Assembly (NCBI GenBank): GCA_019925795.1
Contig: CM034313.1
Location: 26,710,932-26,774,931 of the forward strand
DNA length: 64,000 bases
Direction of reading: 5' to 3'
Source: Dendrobium chrysotoxum
Lineage: Eukaryota; Streptophyta; Magnoliopsida; Asparagales; Orchidaceae
Positions 36,681-46,418 of this stretch are shown in pieces. The notes beneath the pieces are model-generated. The model ran no database searches. It saw only the letters and a list, made by a program, of their open reading frames with translations, and was not told the origin of the DNA. The position numbers and the translations under genes were made by a program. The number at the start of each line of letters is the position of its first letter. Position 1 is the stretch's first letter.

Positions 36681-37330
36681 TAATCAGGGAGATTAGCTTG
36701 ATGGTTGATTATTTTATCATAGTTTAAAATTATATTCATTCACTTATGAGTTATGAAAGGACAAGCTATTGCAGACTTCATAGTAGCTCATCCAATACAG
36801 AATGATTATTCAATAAATGATGAATTATAAGATGAATAAATCATAAAAGTAGAGTCAAATGAAAAGTCTACCAAGAAATTCTATTTCGATTGCGCTACTT
36901 CTATTCAATAAGGGGCATCAAATCATATTTCCATAGGGAAAATTGGAATTGGTATAGTGTTAGTTACTTTTAATAAAGATGTGATGAATTACTCTTACCA
37001 TATATCAGAGCCTTATACAAGCAATGAAGCTGAGTATGAGGCATTAATAACTAGGTTAGAGTTGATAATTTTAAATGAAATTCAAAAGAATAAAAACTTT
37101 AAAGATTCACATTTAGTGATCAATGAAATAGCTATTATCTATCAAGTATTACAGTAAAATTTGATTCCCTATCATCAATATACAATGAATCATCTTGATC
37201 AAATTTGTAAGGTAATATTATATAATATTCATCATTGTAATAACACTATGGTAGACGCTTTAGCAAAATTAGCTAAAGCTCTAGCTTGTCCTGAAGGGGA
37301 TTCAACTTTGATAGAAATATAAGGTTGCAA
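36681..37330 (+). pseudogene. Second, archaeal-type RNase H, diagnostic of Tat/Ogre
   Basis: A linker with MKGQAIADFIVAHPI-like residues (near 36755-36800) leads to a second RNase H. It reads FYFDCATSIQ at 36880, then IGIGIVLVTFNKDVMNYSY, TSNEAEYEALITRLEL (with the catalytic Glu), KDSHLVINEIAIIYQVLQ and, after a stop, NLIPYHQY and NNTMVDALAKLAKAL. Two RNases H in tandem are a hallmark of the Tat clade of plant Gypsy elements, and this fixes the lineage. Two stops, at least one shift. Confidence 0.85.
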
Positions 37331-37850
37331 AGTCTCATCACCTGTAAAATTTGTACATATAAACAAAAAACCCCCATCCATTGTGAAAATTATTTTTGCA
37401 GTAGATGATGAAGCAAAGGATTCGAAAATATCCTTAATTTAATACTTGTAAGAAATAAAGCTCCTTCGTAATAAATCTATGGCTAGTCAAATCAATAGAA
37501 TATCTCTATCTTATACACTATTCAACAAAACCTAATATAGATGTTCATTCAATTAGATGTGGTTACAGTGTTTAAGTAAACCAAAAGCACAAAATATCAT
37601 ATAAGAAGTACATGCTCGATTATGTATTGCACACTAGTCTAGACCAAAGATAAAAAATTAAAGTCAAATGAATGAGATATTATTGGTCATAAATGATTGA
37701 GAACTACATGAAGGTTGCATGTTGTTGTCATCAATTCTAAGTGCATGGCATTATTCTACATCAACCACCAAATGTAGTACATCCAACATTTGCTTCACAT
37801 TAACTAGAAGCAACACCATATATTAATCTTGAGAGGTCATTGGTGCATAT
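37331..37850 (+). pseudogene. Gypsy integrase, N-terminal part, interrupted by element C
   Basis: The zinc-binding domain of the integrase is recognisable at 37600-37790: EVHARLCIAHSSRPKIK, then INEILLVINDLRTT-like and the HHCC tail, in shifted frames. The catalytic core begins near 37790. The frame GHWCIL at 37836-37853 (spanning the target site) is cut by element C and resumes at 54854 as AAINYF, corresponding to the family's GHRYILAATDYF. Confidence 0.75.
37846..37850. repeat. Left target-site duplication of Copia element C (CATAT)
   Basis: CATAT directly before LTR C and again at 54849-54853 after the right LTR. Joining the two flanks restores the reading of the Gypsy integrase. Confidence 0.88.
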
Positions 37851-38399
37851 TAAAAGTTTGGGGAGGTTGTTAGACCTCAATGAACTAACCCTCGGTACAC
37901 CAAGAGGGGGGAGGGCAGAATTAGAACTTTTAAAAAAATTACTACAATAATAAAAATTTTCTTGGTAGAAAAATTATTTTGAAAACAATTCTATACAAGC
38001 AACATAGCACAAGAGGAAGCAAGCCAGAGTTTAAAATATAATTTTTTTAAGACTCAAAAATATCAATCAAGATATGAAAATTTTTCTCTTAGTTAATCAC
38101 AAATTAATCTAATTACAATCGATAGTAAATGATGAAATTCATGCAGTAAAATTAGCTCACAAAAATAAAAATGTCAAAAAGTAATAACAAGAAAGAGCAC
38201 ACTAGATTTTATAGTGGTAAGGTCAACCTTGACCTACGTATTCTCCCTGGAGTCCTCTACTCTGAGTATTGCACTATCATTATAGTGTCTGTCCTTTTGC
38301 CCCCATAGTAAGACAGAGAAGGCCATACATAAATAGCTTCCACCTAACCCAATACGGTGGAGAACAGGAAGCTATGTCACCATCCTAATGACTATAGTG

Positions 38400-38575
38400 A
38401 AACATAACCTCTATTCTCACCCTCCTGGTGATGGCAGAGAACAACGACCTCCTTTCTCACCCTCCTAGTGATGGAAGAGAACCATAATTTCATTTCTCAT
38501 CCTCCTAGTGATGGCATATAACCACGAACTCCTTTCTCATCCTCCAGGTGATGGCAAAGAACCACGACTTTGAGC
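38400..38575 (-). repeat. Short tandem repeat in R/U5 of element C LTR
   Basis: Units of about 45 bp built on CTCCTTTCTCACCCTCCTAG and TGATGGCAGAGAACCACGA-like words, four to five copies. The same array is at about 53515-53705. An analogous short array with other words (CTCCAAGTGCGGCAGAGAAC) is at 42095-42225 and 51040-51155 in element B. Confidence 0.6.
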
Positions 38576-38839
38576 TGAAGAACTTCTTCCCAAAGCCACC
38601 TAAGAAACCTAAACAAACACTTGGAGGAAACAACGTAAGACACTTACTTAGAGAAATCATGTGAACCCCTCACACTACTTCTCCCTCAAACACAAGATTT
38701 ACCTTTCTTCTTCCCAAAGCACTCCAAGATTCCTTCTCCATGGTCGCTATCAAGAACACCCAGTAGCCAAAAGTTTGAAACAAGTCTAATGAGAGAGATT
38801 AAATACAAGGCCTCAAAAAAATTCCTAGAATTCAATTCT

Positions 38840-39400
38840 TTCAACATTAATCGTACGGTATTATCCAAGATCGTATGGTATGATTAGTTGAAATCACCTT
38901 GTTAATATTGTATGAATTATAAGGTATTGTACAATAAGTTCAATTGATTATGTTGATTGTTCAGTATGATATGAAAAGTCATCCGGTATGACAACTTGAT
39001 TTATCATCCCATATGATTGGAGCTGATAAATTATTGTCCAATGTTGGGATCTAATCATACAGTATGATTGGCTCCAATCATCTTGTATGATCTAAATGAA
39101 AAATTAACCAAAATTATTTCCCTAATTATAGGACTAATTTAGGATAGATTTAATTATATTGTCCAGTACAATACCTATCATAAAGTTTGACTAGTATAAA
39201 TATTGAATTTTAAAATATTGCCTATATTATGATTGGCGGTTGGGATCATGATTTCCACTAATCATCTTGTATGATCTGGATTGTACAGTACGATGAGTTC
39301 AAATTGCTTTTATTATCATAATTAGCCATTTTAATAATTTTTTGATTAGCTAATCGTACAATACGATATGGATGATACAGTATGACTAGTTTAGAAAATT
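38840..39400 (-). promoter_or_regulatory. U3 palindrome doublets of element C
   Basis: Degenerate ATCGTACGGTATTAT and ATCGTATGGTATGAT words, paired with centres about 19-20 bp apart (clearest at 38850-38885 and 39350-39390). They lie upstream of the putative TATA box at 38799. More decayed than in A and B; the right LTR has the equivalent at about 53960-54500. Confidence 0.5.
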
Positions 39401-39726
39401 ATACTCCTAATTTTTTCAGTATCTCACTTCCTTGAGTGTGTGTGTGTGTGCATGGTCACCAAGTTTAGTATTCACCAAATACATAATTTGACTTAAGAAA
39501 TGTAGAAAAAAGAAAAAGCAAAATTACAGACTCTTTTAGACACTTTAACCCTATTCTACCCAGTCTTGAGATGATTAGTTTTTCACAGTGTACAGTGGAC
39601 CTAAAATGTTAGTACACAATAAAAGTATATATATGATAATAGCAATTAACAAGAGATAATATAGTAAGGAATCTAATATTATTTGTTATCATCAAAATCA
39701 TAGGACTTGGGTCTAGATTTGCAAAA

Positions 39727-40025
39727 CCTATCATTTTCAAACTCTCCACCATGATCCTTATGAATGGTTGATATTCACCACCTAACCTTTTTGTATCAAG
39801 ATGGAGAAGGTTCTAAACTCCCCAAAAAAGTTCACTCTTTTGTGCTAGGAATCTAACCCAAGTAAATCAAAAATAGCCATCAACGATTACTAATCCATAT
39901 AACATCCCTCCTAGGCCTATAGTACTAACGGGTCCAAATATGTCTATAAGGACAATTTTAAGTGGCCTAGAGGTGTTGATGTCCTTAATTGAATAAAATG
40001 CAGACTTAATTTATTTTTCTTGCTG
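39727..40025 (-). pseudogene. Copia integrase N-terminal part of element C, truncated
   Basis: Minus-strand frames read DIFGPVSTIGLGG (first catalytic Asp region), then FTWVRFLAQKSE, and finally a piece like HGGEFEND that contains the second catalytic Asp region. The LTR follows immediately. The Glu of DDE, the C-terminal integrase, RT, RNase H and the PPT are absent, so a deletion joined integrase to the LTR. Confidence 0.75.
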
Positions 40026-40560
40026 CTAAGCATCATATAGGTGACCCTTCGTGAAGTCTAACTTGGGTATACCTCTAACTAGGTAGTTCTGAGTAATATT
40101 CCTAAGTATCTTCATGCCTGCATTACATAGTCTCCTATGTAATAGACAGAATTCATCAACAATAGTTTTTAAGAACAGGGAATTAGAATATTCAATGCAG
40201 CTCAAATCAAACATATAAATATTATTTACCTTTCCCTTCTAAGACTAGTTTTCCATTTAAGCTAATCATACATTTTACATATAAAAATTTTATACCGAAA
40301 CCCTTCACATAATTGATCAATGCTCAGTAAGTTATGCTTTAGACCATTGACTAATAAAATATTTTCAATTACAAAATTCTTTGAGTAGCCAATTATACCG
40401 GATCCAACCACTTTTCTAGGGGTGTTTTCTCCTAGTATAACAATACTTTCTGAACTGGCATTTAGCAAGATGAACTGTTTGAAATCTCCAGTCATGTACC
40501 TTGGGCATTTGCTATCCAGGTGCGACATGCTCTCACTAGGTCTTTTGTGAGAGCACTCCT
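40026..40560 (-). pseudogene. Copia protease and GAG_pre-integrase of element C
   Basis: The protease frame (40262-40528) reads LDSKCPRYMTGDFKQFILL, where the family has LDSG(C/S)S(R/K)HMTGD. The catalytic DSG is DSK, which should abolish activity. It continues VVGSGIIGYSKNFVIENILLVNGLKHNLLSI. The GAG_pre-integrase frame (40026-40214) reads LLHRRLCNAGMK and VRGIPKLDFTKGHLYDA, with the zinc ligands His (HRRLC), while the Cys of CDAC is changed to Tyr. Confidence 0.85.
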
Positions 40561-40702
40561 ACAAATTCAATCATATATTAGATTTGGGAACCCAAGCAAG
40601 TTTGGGTTCCACCTTGTGCATTGATGAATGAGATGTTTTCATGCTATATAGTGATGCAATTATTTTTGGTCTTCACATTAGATGTGTCCTATAGTGGATA
40701 GC

Positions 40703-40744
40703 ACAATTGCGGGTTATGTGACCTAGCATTCCACAAGAGTAACA
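40703..40744 (-). pseudogene. Second CCHC zinc knuckle of element C Gag
   Basis: CYSCGMLGHITRNC on the minus strand, a complete C-x2-C-x4-H-x4-C motif that survives in otherwise broken sequence. It lies after the coiled coil and before the protease. Confidence 0.8.
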
Positions 40745-40837
40745 CCTAACACCAGGAAAAGGATTCACTAATCTATTTGGATTATGCTGCCTCTTCTTTG
40801 GATTATATGATACATGATGTGATGTTTAGTTACGCCT

Positions 40838-41179
40838 TTATGCCAAAATAGGTGATGGTTTATTATTTTGAAGTGCATTTACTTTTGCTTTTAGAAATTT
40901 ATTTTCACTTTTAAGGGTTACAACTTCTAATTTCAATGCATGCTCACTATCATCTATTTCTGTTGTAAATGCCTCTAATTCTTTGAATGAGTTTTCTATT
41001 TTGATATGCTTTATTTTTAAGGAATCATATGCATTAGATAAATTACTATGTTGTTTATTTAATGCATCAAATTCTTCAAGTAAAAACATTTGATTACTAT
41101 CTAAAGTAGAATGCTCAGTTATAAGACTAGTATGCTCTTTTTGCAGATTAGAAAAGTTAGTGTTTAAGCTAGAATACAT
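40838..41179 (-). pseudogene. Coiled-coil region of element C polyprotein
   Basis: 113 readable residues, rich in Leu, Asn, Ser, Lys and Glu with heptad-like spacing (for example FLLEEFDALNKQHSNLSNAY and LKLEVVTLKSENKFLKAKV). It sits between two zinc knuckles. A similar long coil between Gag and protease is common in other Sirevirus-like polyproteins. Element B lacks it and passes straight from the acidic linker to the protease. Confidence 0.7.
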
Positions 41180-41684
41180 CTTTTAAAGTTTCCTATATGA
41201 ATCATGAATTTTCTATGAAATAATAAAAAATTTATCATAGGAGAGCTGACATACCTCATCCATATTTGATAGATTAAGATTATCATTAGCCATGAGACAT
41301 AGGTTTGTTACCTCCTCCTCGACTTCTTATTCTAATGATTTTGAGGCAGAGTCAGCCAAAAATGCCTTCTGTGTCATGTTCTTCCCCTTCCTAAATTGTG
41401 CCTTCTCATCACCCATCTCCTTGAATGGGTATTTCTTCAGGTTCAGTTAGTCTGTTTGGAGATGTCCTAGTTTCTAACATTTAAAGCATATAGTGTCAGA
41501 TGATGCTATAAGATTTTTAGTGCCTTTAGCTTCGTTCCATTAATATTGATGATGCTTTTGTTTCATATTTAAAAACTCTTGAACTGATAGGTAATCAATA
41601 CAAATTCATCATCCTACTCTGCTATAGAACTGTCACTGTCCGAGTCATTTACTTCCAGTGCCACAGTCCTCTGCTTCTTCTTGT
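41180..41684 (-). pseudogene. gag: Element C Gag, C-terminal part with first zinc knuckle
   Basis: The minus strand reads a first CCHC knuckle near 41460-41500 as CFKC-KLGHLQTD with a stop between the second Cys and KLGH. Then follows an acidic linker, including AFLADSAS-like and EEEVTNLCLMAN residues. The gene is split at 41684 by element B; the other half is at 52266-52938. Confidence 0.75.
41680..41684. repeat. Left target-site duplication of Copia element B (CTTGT)
   Basis: CTTGT directly before the left LTR and again at 52261-52265. Joining them gives a continuous Gag frame of element C (LLDAGDKKK on the minus strand). Confidence 0.93.
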
Positions 41685-42448
41685 TGAAAGTCCGAATAGG
41701 TTGTTAGACCTATTACATAAGTCCCTAGGCTAACCAAGAGGGGGGGGGAGGGTGAATTGGCCTTTTTTTATAAAAAAAAAACTCTGAATATTTCGGAAAA
41801 ATTTAATGCTAATCGTACAGTACGATTTTAATTCGTACAGTACGAACAGAGATAATTTTTTGCTCTTTTGTTCAACACAGGAATTCAACCACTGAGAAAA
41901 TATACTGTGGAAAAATAAAAATGCAGAAAATAAACAGTGAATAGAAAACACCAGAATTTATAGTGGTTCGGTCAAACACGACCTACATCCACTCCCTAGA
42001 GACTCCTTCTCTAGGTATTGCACTAAACTCAAGTGTCTCTCCTTTTGCCCCCACAGTAAGGTGGAGAAGCCTTTACAAACTCTCTTCCACCAACCCCGGT
42101 GTGGCAGAGTACCGTCGTCCTTTTCACCCTCCAAGTGCGGCAGAGAACCATCGCCCTTTTCACCCTCCAAGTGCGGTAGAGAACCGTTGTCTTTTTCACT
42201 CTCCAAGTGCGGCAGAGAACCGGACTCCTCTCGAACAATCCTCTTGCAAAAGCCTCCAAGGAACTAGGAAGATGCTTGAAGAACAAGTAAAAGAAATCCT
42301 CTCAATTGGATAACCTCGTGAATCTCCTCACAATTCTCTCTTGAAAGATTTCTCTAAACTCACTCCCAAACACTCTCCCAATCACTCTCCTTTCACTTCC
42401 CAAAAGAATTTTCATAGAAGGATCTTTCTTACAAATAGTTTTGAGTCA

Positions 42449-42456
42449 TTTTTATA
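42449..42456 (-). promoter_or_regulatory. TATA box of element B LTR
   Basis: TATAAAAA on the minus strand, preceded by TAAG. The right LTR has it at 51381-51388. The 52-53-bp array and two palindrome doublets lie directly upstream on the minus strand, so they are in U3. Confidence 0.65.
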
Positions 42457-42510
42457 CTTAGGACAGAAAAAACTATCCAAAAACTAAAATTTCAAGTTAA
42501 GTTCATGCCG

Positions 42511-42958
42511 ATCGTCCCGGACGATATCAGATCGTACCGTACGAATAGTTCAAAATATCATTCATTTCGTCTCGTACGTAAGCTTGGAAGAATCGAACAG
42601 TGAGCTTCGTACGAACAGTCATCCCGTACAAAAACTTGGACGAACCAAACAGAGAACTTCATACGAATGTTTTATCCCGTACGAACGCTTGGATGAATTG
42701 ATCAGTAAGCTTCGTATGAACATTTCGTCCCATATGAACACTTTGACGAATCAAACAGAGAGCTTCGTACGAACATTTTGTCCCGTACGAAGGCTTGGAT
42801 GAACCTAATTTTAAGCAGTTCGTATAGCAAAACTCATGTATGAAACAGTATTCGTACTGTACGAACATGACTTAGAAAAATTTTCTAGGCATGCAGGTTC
42901 TTTATGGAGGACACATTCTATAGATCGTCCCGTACGATATCAAATCGTACTGTACGAT
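42511..42958 (-). promoter_or_regulatory. U3 palindrome doublets and minisatellite of element B (left LTR)
   Basis: Two doublets at 42511-42545 (ATCGTCCCGGACGAT then ATCGTACCGTACGAA) and 42924-42958 (ATCGTCCCGTACGAT then ATCGTACTGTACGAT). In both the centres are 20 bp apart. Between them are five units of 52-53 bp, each with a TCGTCCCGTACGA and a TTCGTACGAAC word (unit starts judged from the GCTTGGA word: 42582, 42634, 42687, 42740, 42793). The right LTR has six units. Confidence 0.75.
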
Positions 42959-43276
42959 CAGTTTAAAAAATTAAACTTTTTACTCCCCCATTGTGTGTGT
43001 GTGCACAGTTATCCAACTTACAATCACACTCTCTCAGACTCAAGAAAAAGAAAATTTACAGACTTCATTTACAGTGAATAAATGAACTTGAAGTCTTCAA
43101 CAATCTAGAGTGTAAATTTCCTGAAAAATACTTTAGTACACACAACACAAAAAACTCAAATATATGTTAGAAGATGAATTAGACAAACAATAAGCTTTTG
43201 TAATCATCAAAAATCTAAATAACATAAACTTGGATTAGAATTCACATGAACAAACCGATTCACCCAAATCACAACA

Positions 43277-43291
43277 ATCTCCCCCTTTTTG
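43277..43291 (-). other. Polypurine tract of element B
   Basis: ATCTCCCCCTTTTTG on the + strand (purine-rich on the coding strand), at the LTR edge. Further PPT-like tracts with CTCCCCC cores stand near 43365, 43388, 43434 and 43706; multiple PPT copies are known for Sireviruses. Confidence 0.85.
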
Positions 43292-43565
43292 ATGATGGCA
43301 AAACAACTATTATTTGAAATGAAATACATAAAACAATAAATCTTCTAACCTCCACTAAATGTACTCCCCTAAATAAAAGAACAACACTCCCCCTAAATAA
43401 AAGATCCCTAAAGTGACTCATCCTATCCCTAAGCTCCCCCTTAAAGACTAATCAAGATATATGAGGATAGAGCATTTTATATGGAATACACAATGGAAGG
43501 GAAGGAAAGAGTGGAAAGAGTGTAGAAATGATAACACAAACACAAATAGCACAAACACGTATATA

Positions 43566-43710
43566 TAACATACAGAATAACACATACAAAACACCACATA
43601 ATATACATAAGTCAAATAATAAGAACTTTCAAACACATATACATAACATACAGAATAACACATACAAAACACCACATAATATACATCAGTCAAACAATAA
43701 GAACTCTCCC
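43566..43710. repeat. Two-copy direct repeat in element B 3' untranslated region
   Basis: A 78-bp unit with the word TACAGAATAACACATACAAA at 43571 and again at 43649, each followed by ACACCACATAATATACAT. It creates a misleading Tyr/Val-rich minus-strand frame (43448-43693). Confidence 0.85.
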
Positions 43711-44698
43711 CCTTTTGCCAACAGCAAAAAGGTCACTTAAAAGTAGTTGAGAAGAGGAATAATGTTAAATGAAGTTTAAGTACAATATTTAATTGAGATG
43801 TAAATTCTAAATTCTCAAAAAAAATGTTAGATTGCATAATATGTTAAGGAGAAGAAAAGTTGATCTTAAGTAGTAATGTATTAGACATATTACCAGTCTC
43901 AATTTTGTAGAGAAGATGAGATAACATTACCAAAATTCTATGTCTATAGTGACAATTATTGATTAGTGAAAATAGAGAAAAAATGCTAAAGGAAAGAAAA
44001 TTTGACGACTTTGCGCATCTTTTCAAAATGTAGGCTAATTTTGTGCCTTATTAAAATTTGGCGACACTGCGCATGTTTTATTGTATGACATACTTTGTGT
44101 GTCTTTTCACATTTGGCGCCATTGCGCATCTTTTCTTGTGTGGCACATTTTGTGCATCTTTTCAAGCTTTGCTTTAAATGTAAGATTCTTTCCAAGAACA
44201 TTATCTCTTAGTCACAAATACAATAACAAGCACAAAGATTTAGACAGTGAGAATAATGCTAAAACATAAAAAATACACTAATTTAGACTGAATAATACAT
44301 GTCTAAATAAGATTTAAGTAAGATCTTCTAATCCACACCAAATACATAATGAAATCTAAAAAATTTGAAATTTAAAGTTATGCATAGTATTTTCAATTGT
44401 AATTTGAAGTCAAATAACATTCTAGATCAATAATCAACTATAGTCAAGTGAATTGAAGGGGAAAAAAAATACAACAAGGCCATTCACTAACACAAAAAGA
44501 ATAAGCACAGAAACACTGGAACATTTCATTACTAGATAATTTATAACATACAACATAGCAAGTTATACACTGAAGCACATCTTTTAAAAAAAAAACTTGC
44601 TATCATATCCAAAACGAACACTCACCACAACATAAAAACAGTCTAAAACATACAAAGAGTAACACAATCATATCCAAACTAAACCATAGCAAATCAAG
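43711..44698 (-). other. 3' untranslated region of element B
   Basis: Non-coding, A/T-rich. At 43995-44170 it carries alternating TTGCGCATCTTTT-like and TTTGTGCATCTTTT-like words that also occur in element A at 27095-27250 and 30880-31035. No reading frame with a recognisable domain. Confidence 0.65.
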
Positions 44699-45769
44699 CT
44701 AGAACTGAGAAGGGCCCTGATCTAGAAGAGGTGGTGGAGCACCAAACAACGCAAAGTAGCTGTTCAGAGTAGCAATATTTTTGTTTACAGCATCAAACTA
44801 ATCATCCTGCCTCTTCAAATGAGCCTCCATGTCATCAAACCTTTGGTCCATTCTATCAAAACGTTGGACCATATTTTGATAGAAATCCTGTGAAGGTCCA
44901 GATGCAGTTGAGGGTGCACCTGAAGGAGCAGAAGCTGAAGGAGGCTCATCATCTGAGCTGTCTGCTGTACCCTCTTTCCCAAATAATGCTCTAAAGGAAG
45001 CGTCAGTAAAGTACAGTGGGAGTTCAGAAGGACCGAAAGGATGAACTAGGTTGTACTTCCTCTCTAGAATGTAACACACATGTCCTAAAACAATATTTTT
45101 CTTCCTCTTTATACTAGCCAAACCAATATCTAAAAGATAATAGATGTAGTCTAAAATCAATTGTGCTTCATCAATGGGTTGACCAGTCATAATCAGAAAA
45201 GTGGTTGAGGAAAGAAGTGGAGTCATATTAACCCTATCTCCTTTTAGGGATAATTGATGTCCTAAGCACATGTTGTATTATCCTTACATTTTGATTCAGT
45301 GTATCTACCCGGGAGACATGTGTGGGTGTGCTTACACCTCTAAGAACTCGGTTAATTTCGGACCAACCGGTTTCAGGTCTAGTGGAGAAGGTATGAGCTC
45401 TAACCCCTTGAGTTCTAAGATGAACATATTCCCCTAGGTCCTCCTTGGTTATCACTACTTTTTGCTTGAGTACAAAAGATGAAATGACTGAGTGGTCCTG
45501 ATTAAAGGTCATGTTGGCCAGGAACACATGAAATAGATCCTTATTGAAGGCATAAATCAAGGTCAACAGAAAAGAAAGTGGGTCGAGTCAAAGAGGGGCA
45601 TAACTGTAAAATGTATATTTTCCTGCAGTAGAATGCAGGAGGGAGTAACCTTAGATGCTGCATACCTAAGGTATGCTTCCTCATTCTCTTCACTAAGAAA
45701 GTTATCATCCCAGTTCCTTCTAGATGCTGGAGCCCTAGCAACCTGTGCCCTTTTTTCACTGCCAGACAT
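44699..45769 (-). pseudogene. Third ORF of element B, plant transposon-associated protein, broken
   Basis: The ATG at 45767-45769 opens MSGSEKRAQVARAPASRRNW. The frame shifts near 45560 and again near 45245; the three readable parts (45769-45563, 45566-45234, 45271-44699) would make about 355 residues. The middle part, with DLFHVFLANMTF, VITKEDLGEYVHLRTQG and later DYIYYLLDIGLASIKRKKNI and CYILERKYNLVHPF, resembles the putative plant transposon protein domain found in many plant retroelement ORFs; this is from memory of the pattern. The C-terminus has a Ser/Ala/Pro-rich linker and then a coiled coil (NMVQRFDRMDQRFDDMEAHL). An in-frame stop near 44798 precedes the last 32 residues. The position matches the third (env-like) ORF of Sireviruses, but I see no signal peptide or membrane anchor. 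Confidence 0.7.
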
Positions 45770-45828
45770 TTTCTCTCAAGGCTCTAAAGGTTCTAAATAG
45801 AAAGTGAAATGAAAAAAAAATGACCCGC

Positions 45829-45837
45829 CTTTATATA
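45829..45837 (-). promoter_or_regulatory. Internal TATA box in front of the third ORF
   Basis: The minus strand reads CTATATAAAGG around here, a good TATA consensus, about 60 bp before the ATG at 45769. It is placed as expected for a short 5' leader. Palindrome doublets lie just upstream. Confidence 0.6.
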
Positions 45838-45850
45838 GAATAAATCTGCT

Positions 45851-46245
45851 ATCGTACTGTACGAATCAGGTTCATACAAAATGAACCTTGATTCATCCGG
45901 GACGAATGAAAGTTCATCCGAGATGAATGAAAGCAGTCAAAATGAAACGGTTTTTCATAAACTGCTCGTCCTGACGCATCCTTTCGTAGAAGCTTTTTGA
46001 CTTCCTGATCGTACAGACGATGATGTGTTCATCCGGGACGATCAGAAAAATTAAGTTCGTTCAGGCGACGATTAGGTTCATCCCTCACGAGAAACGACAT
46101 GCGGATCGTACAGACGAATGACGTATTCGTACATATGATCACCAATAATAACTGCTCCTAACCGTGTTTCCTCTCCGTTCGTACAGACGAAGTGTGGGTA
46201 CGATGATCTGATCGTACAGTATGATGACATATCATACAGTATGAA
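45851..46245 (-). promoter_or_regulatory. Internal palindrome-doublet array upstream of the third ORF
   Basis: Four clear doublets of the LTR type: 45851-45885 (ATCGTACTGTACGAA then TTCATACAAAATGAA, 20 bp between centres), 45892-45927 (TTCATCCGGGACGAA then TTCATCCGAGATGAA, 21 bp), 46105-46139 (about 21 bp) and 46211-46245 (ATCGTACAGTATGAT then ATCATACAGTATGAA, 20 bp). Single words stand between. The array fills the gap between the pol stop (46419) and the internal TATA box. Confidence 0.7.
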
Positions 46246-46418
46246 TAGACACTATAAACCCCCATCACTTCAAAAACTTGCATGCCTTTCAACATTCAAA
46301 TAAGGAACAAAAGCACAATTCAGAATTCAAACAAGAAATAAAAACACAATAATGAAAACAAATCAATGAACAAACTAACAAACACAGATAAATAGAAATA
46401 CATTTGCAGAAATTTCAA

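Larger units (their letters stand above)
37851..39726 (-). repeat. Element C, 3' LTR (left)
   Basis: About 1.88 kb, similar to 52996-54848 but clearly diverged. The terminal TG has become TA. Palindrome doublets are at about 38845-39400 with a TATTTAA-type box in reverse complement at 38799-38805. A run of five imperfect CTCACCCTCCTAGTGATGGC-type units lies at about 38400-38570. The right edge is less certain by a few bases. Confidence 0.8.
41685..43276 (-). repeat. Element B, 3' LTR (left)
   Basis: 1592 bp, TGAAAG to CAACA on the + strand. It differs from the right LTR mainly by having one fewer unit of a 52-53-bp repeat. It holds palindrome doublets at 41812-41846, 42511-42545 and 42924-42958 and a TATA box. 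Confidence 0.95.

Noticed and set aside
41958..42313. Frames on both strands with repeated GEKDDGSLPHLE-like or HPPSAAENR-like peptide
   Set aside because: They reflect the short CTCCAAGTGCGGCAGAGAAC-type tandem repeat in the R/U5 part of the element B LTR; the same frames appear in the other LTR.
42560..42830. Regularly spaced short repeats that might suggest a CRISPR array
   Set aside because: The repeats are contiguous 52-53-bp minisatellite units in a plant LTR; there are no unique spacers and no cas genes.
43448..43693. 81-codon minus-strand Tyr/Val/Cys-rich frame
   Set aside because: Product of the two-copy 78-bp direct repeat next to the PPT of element B; not expected to be coding.
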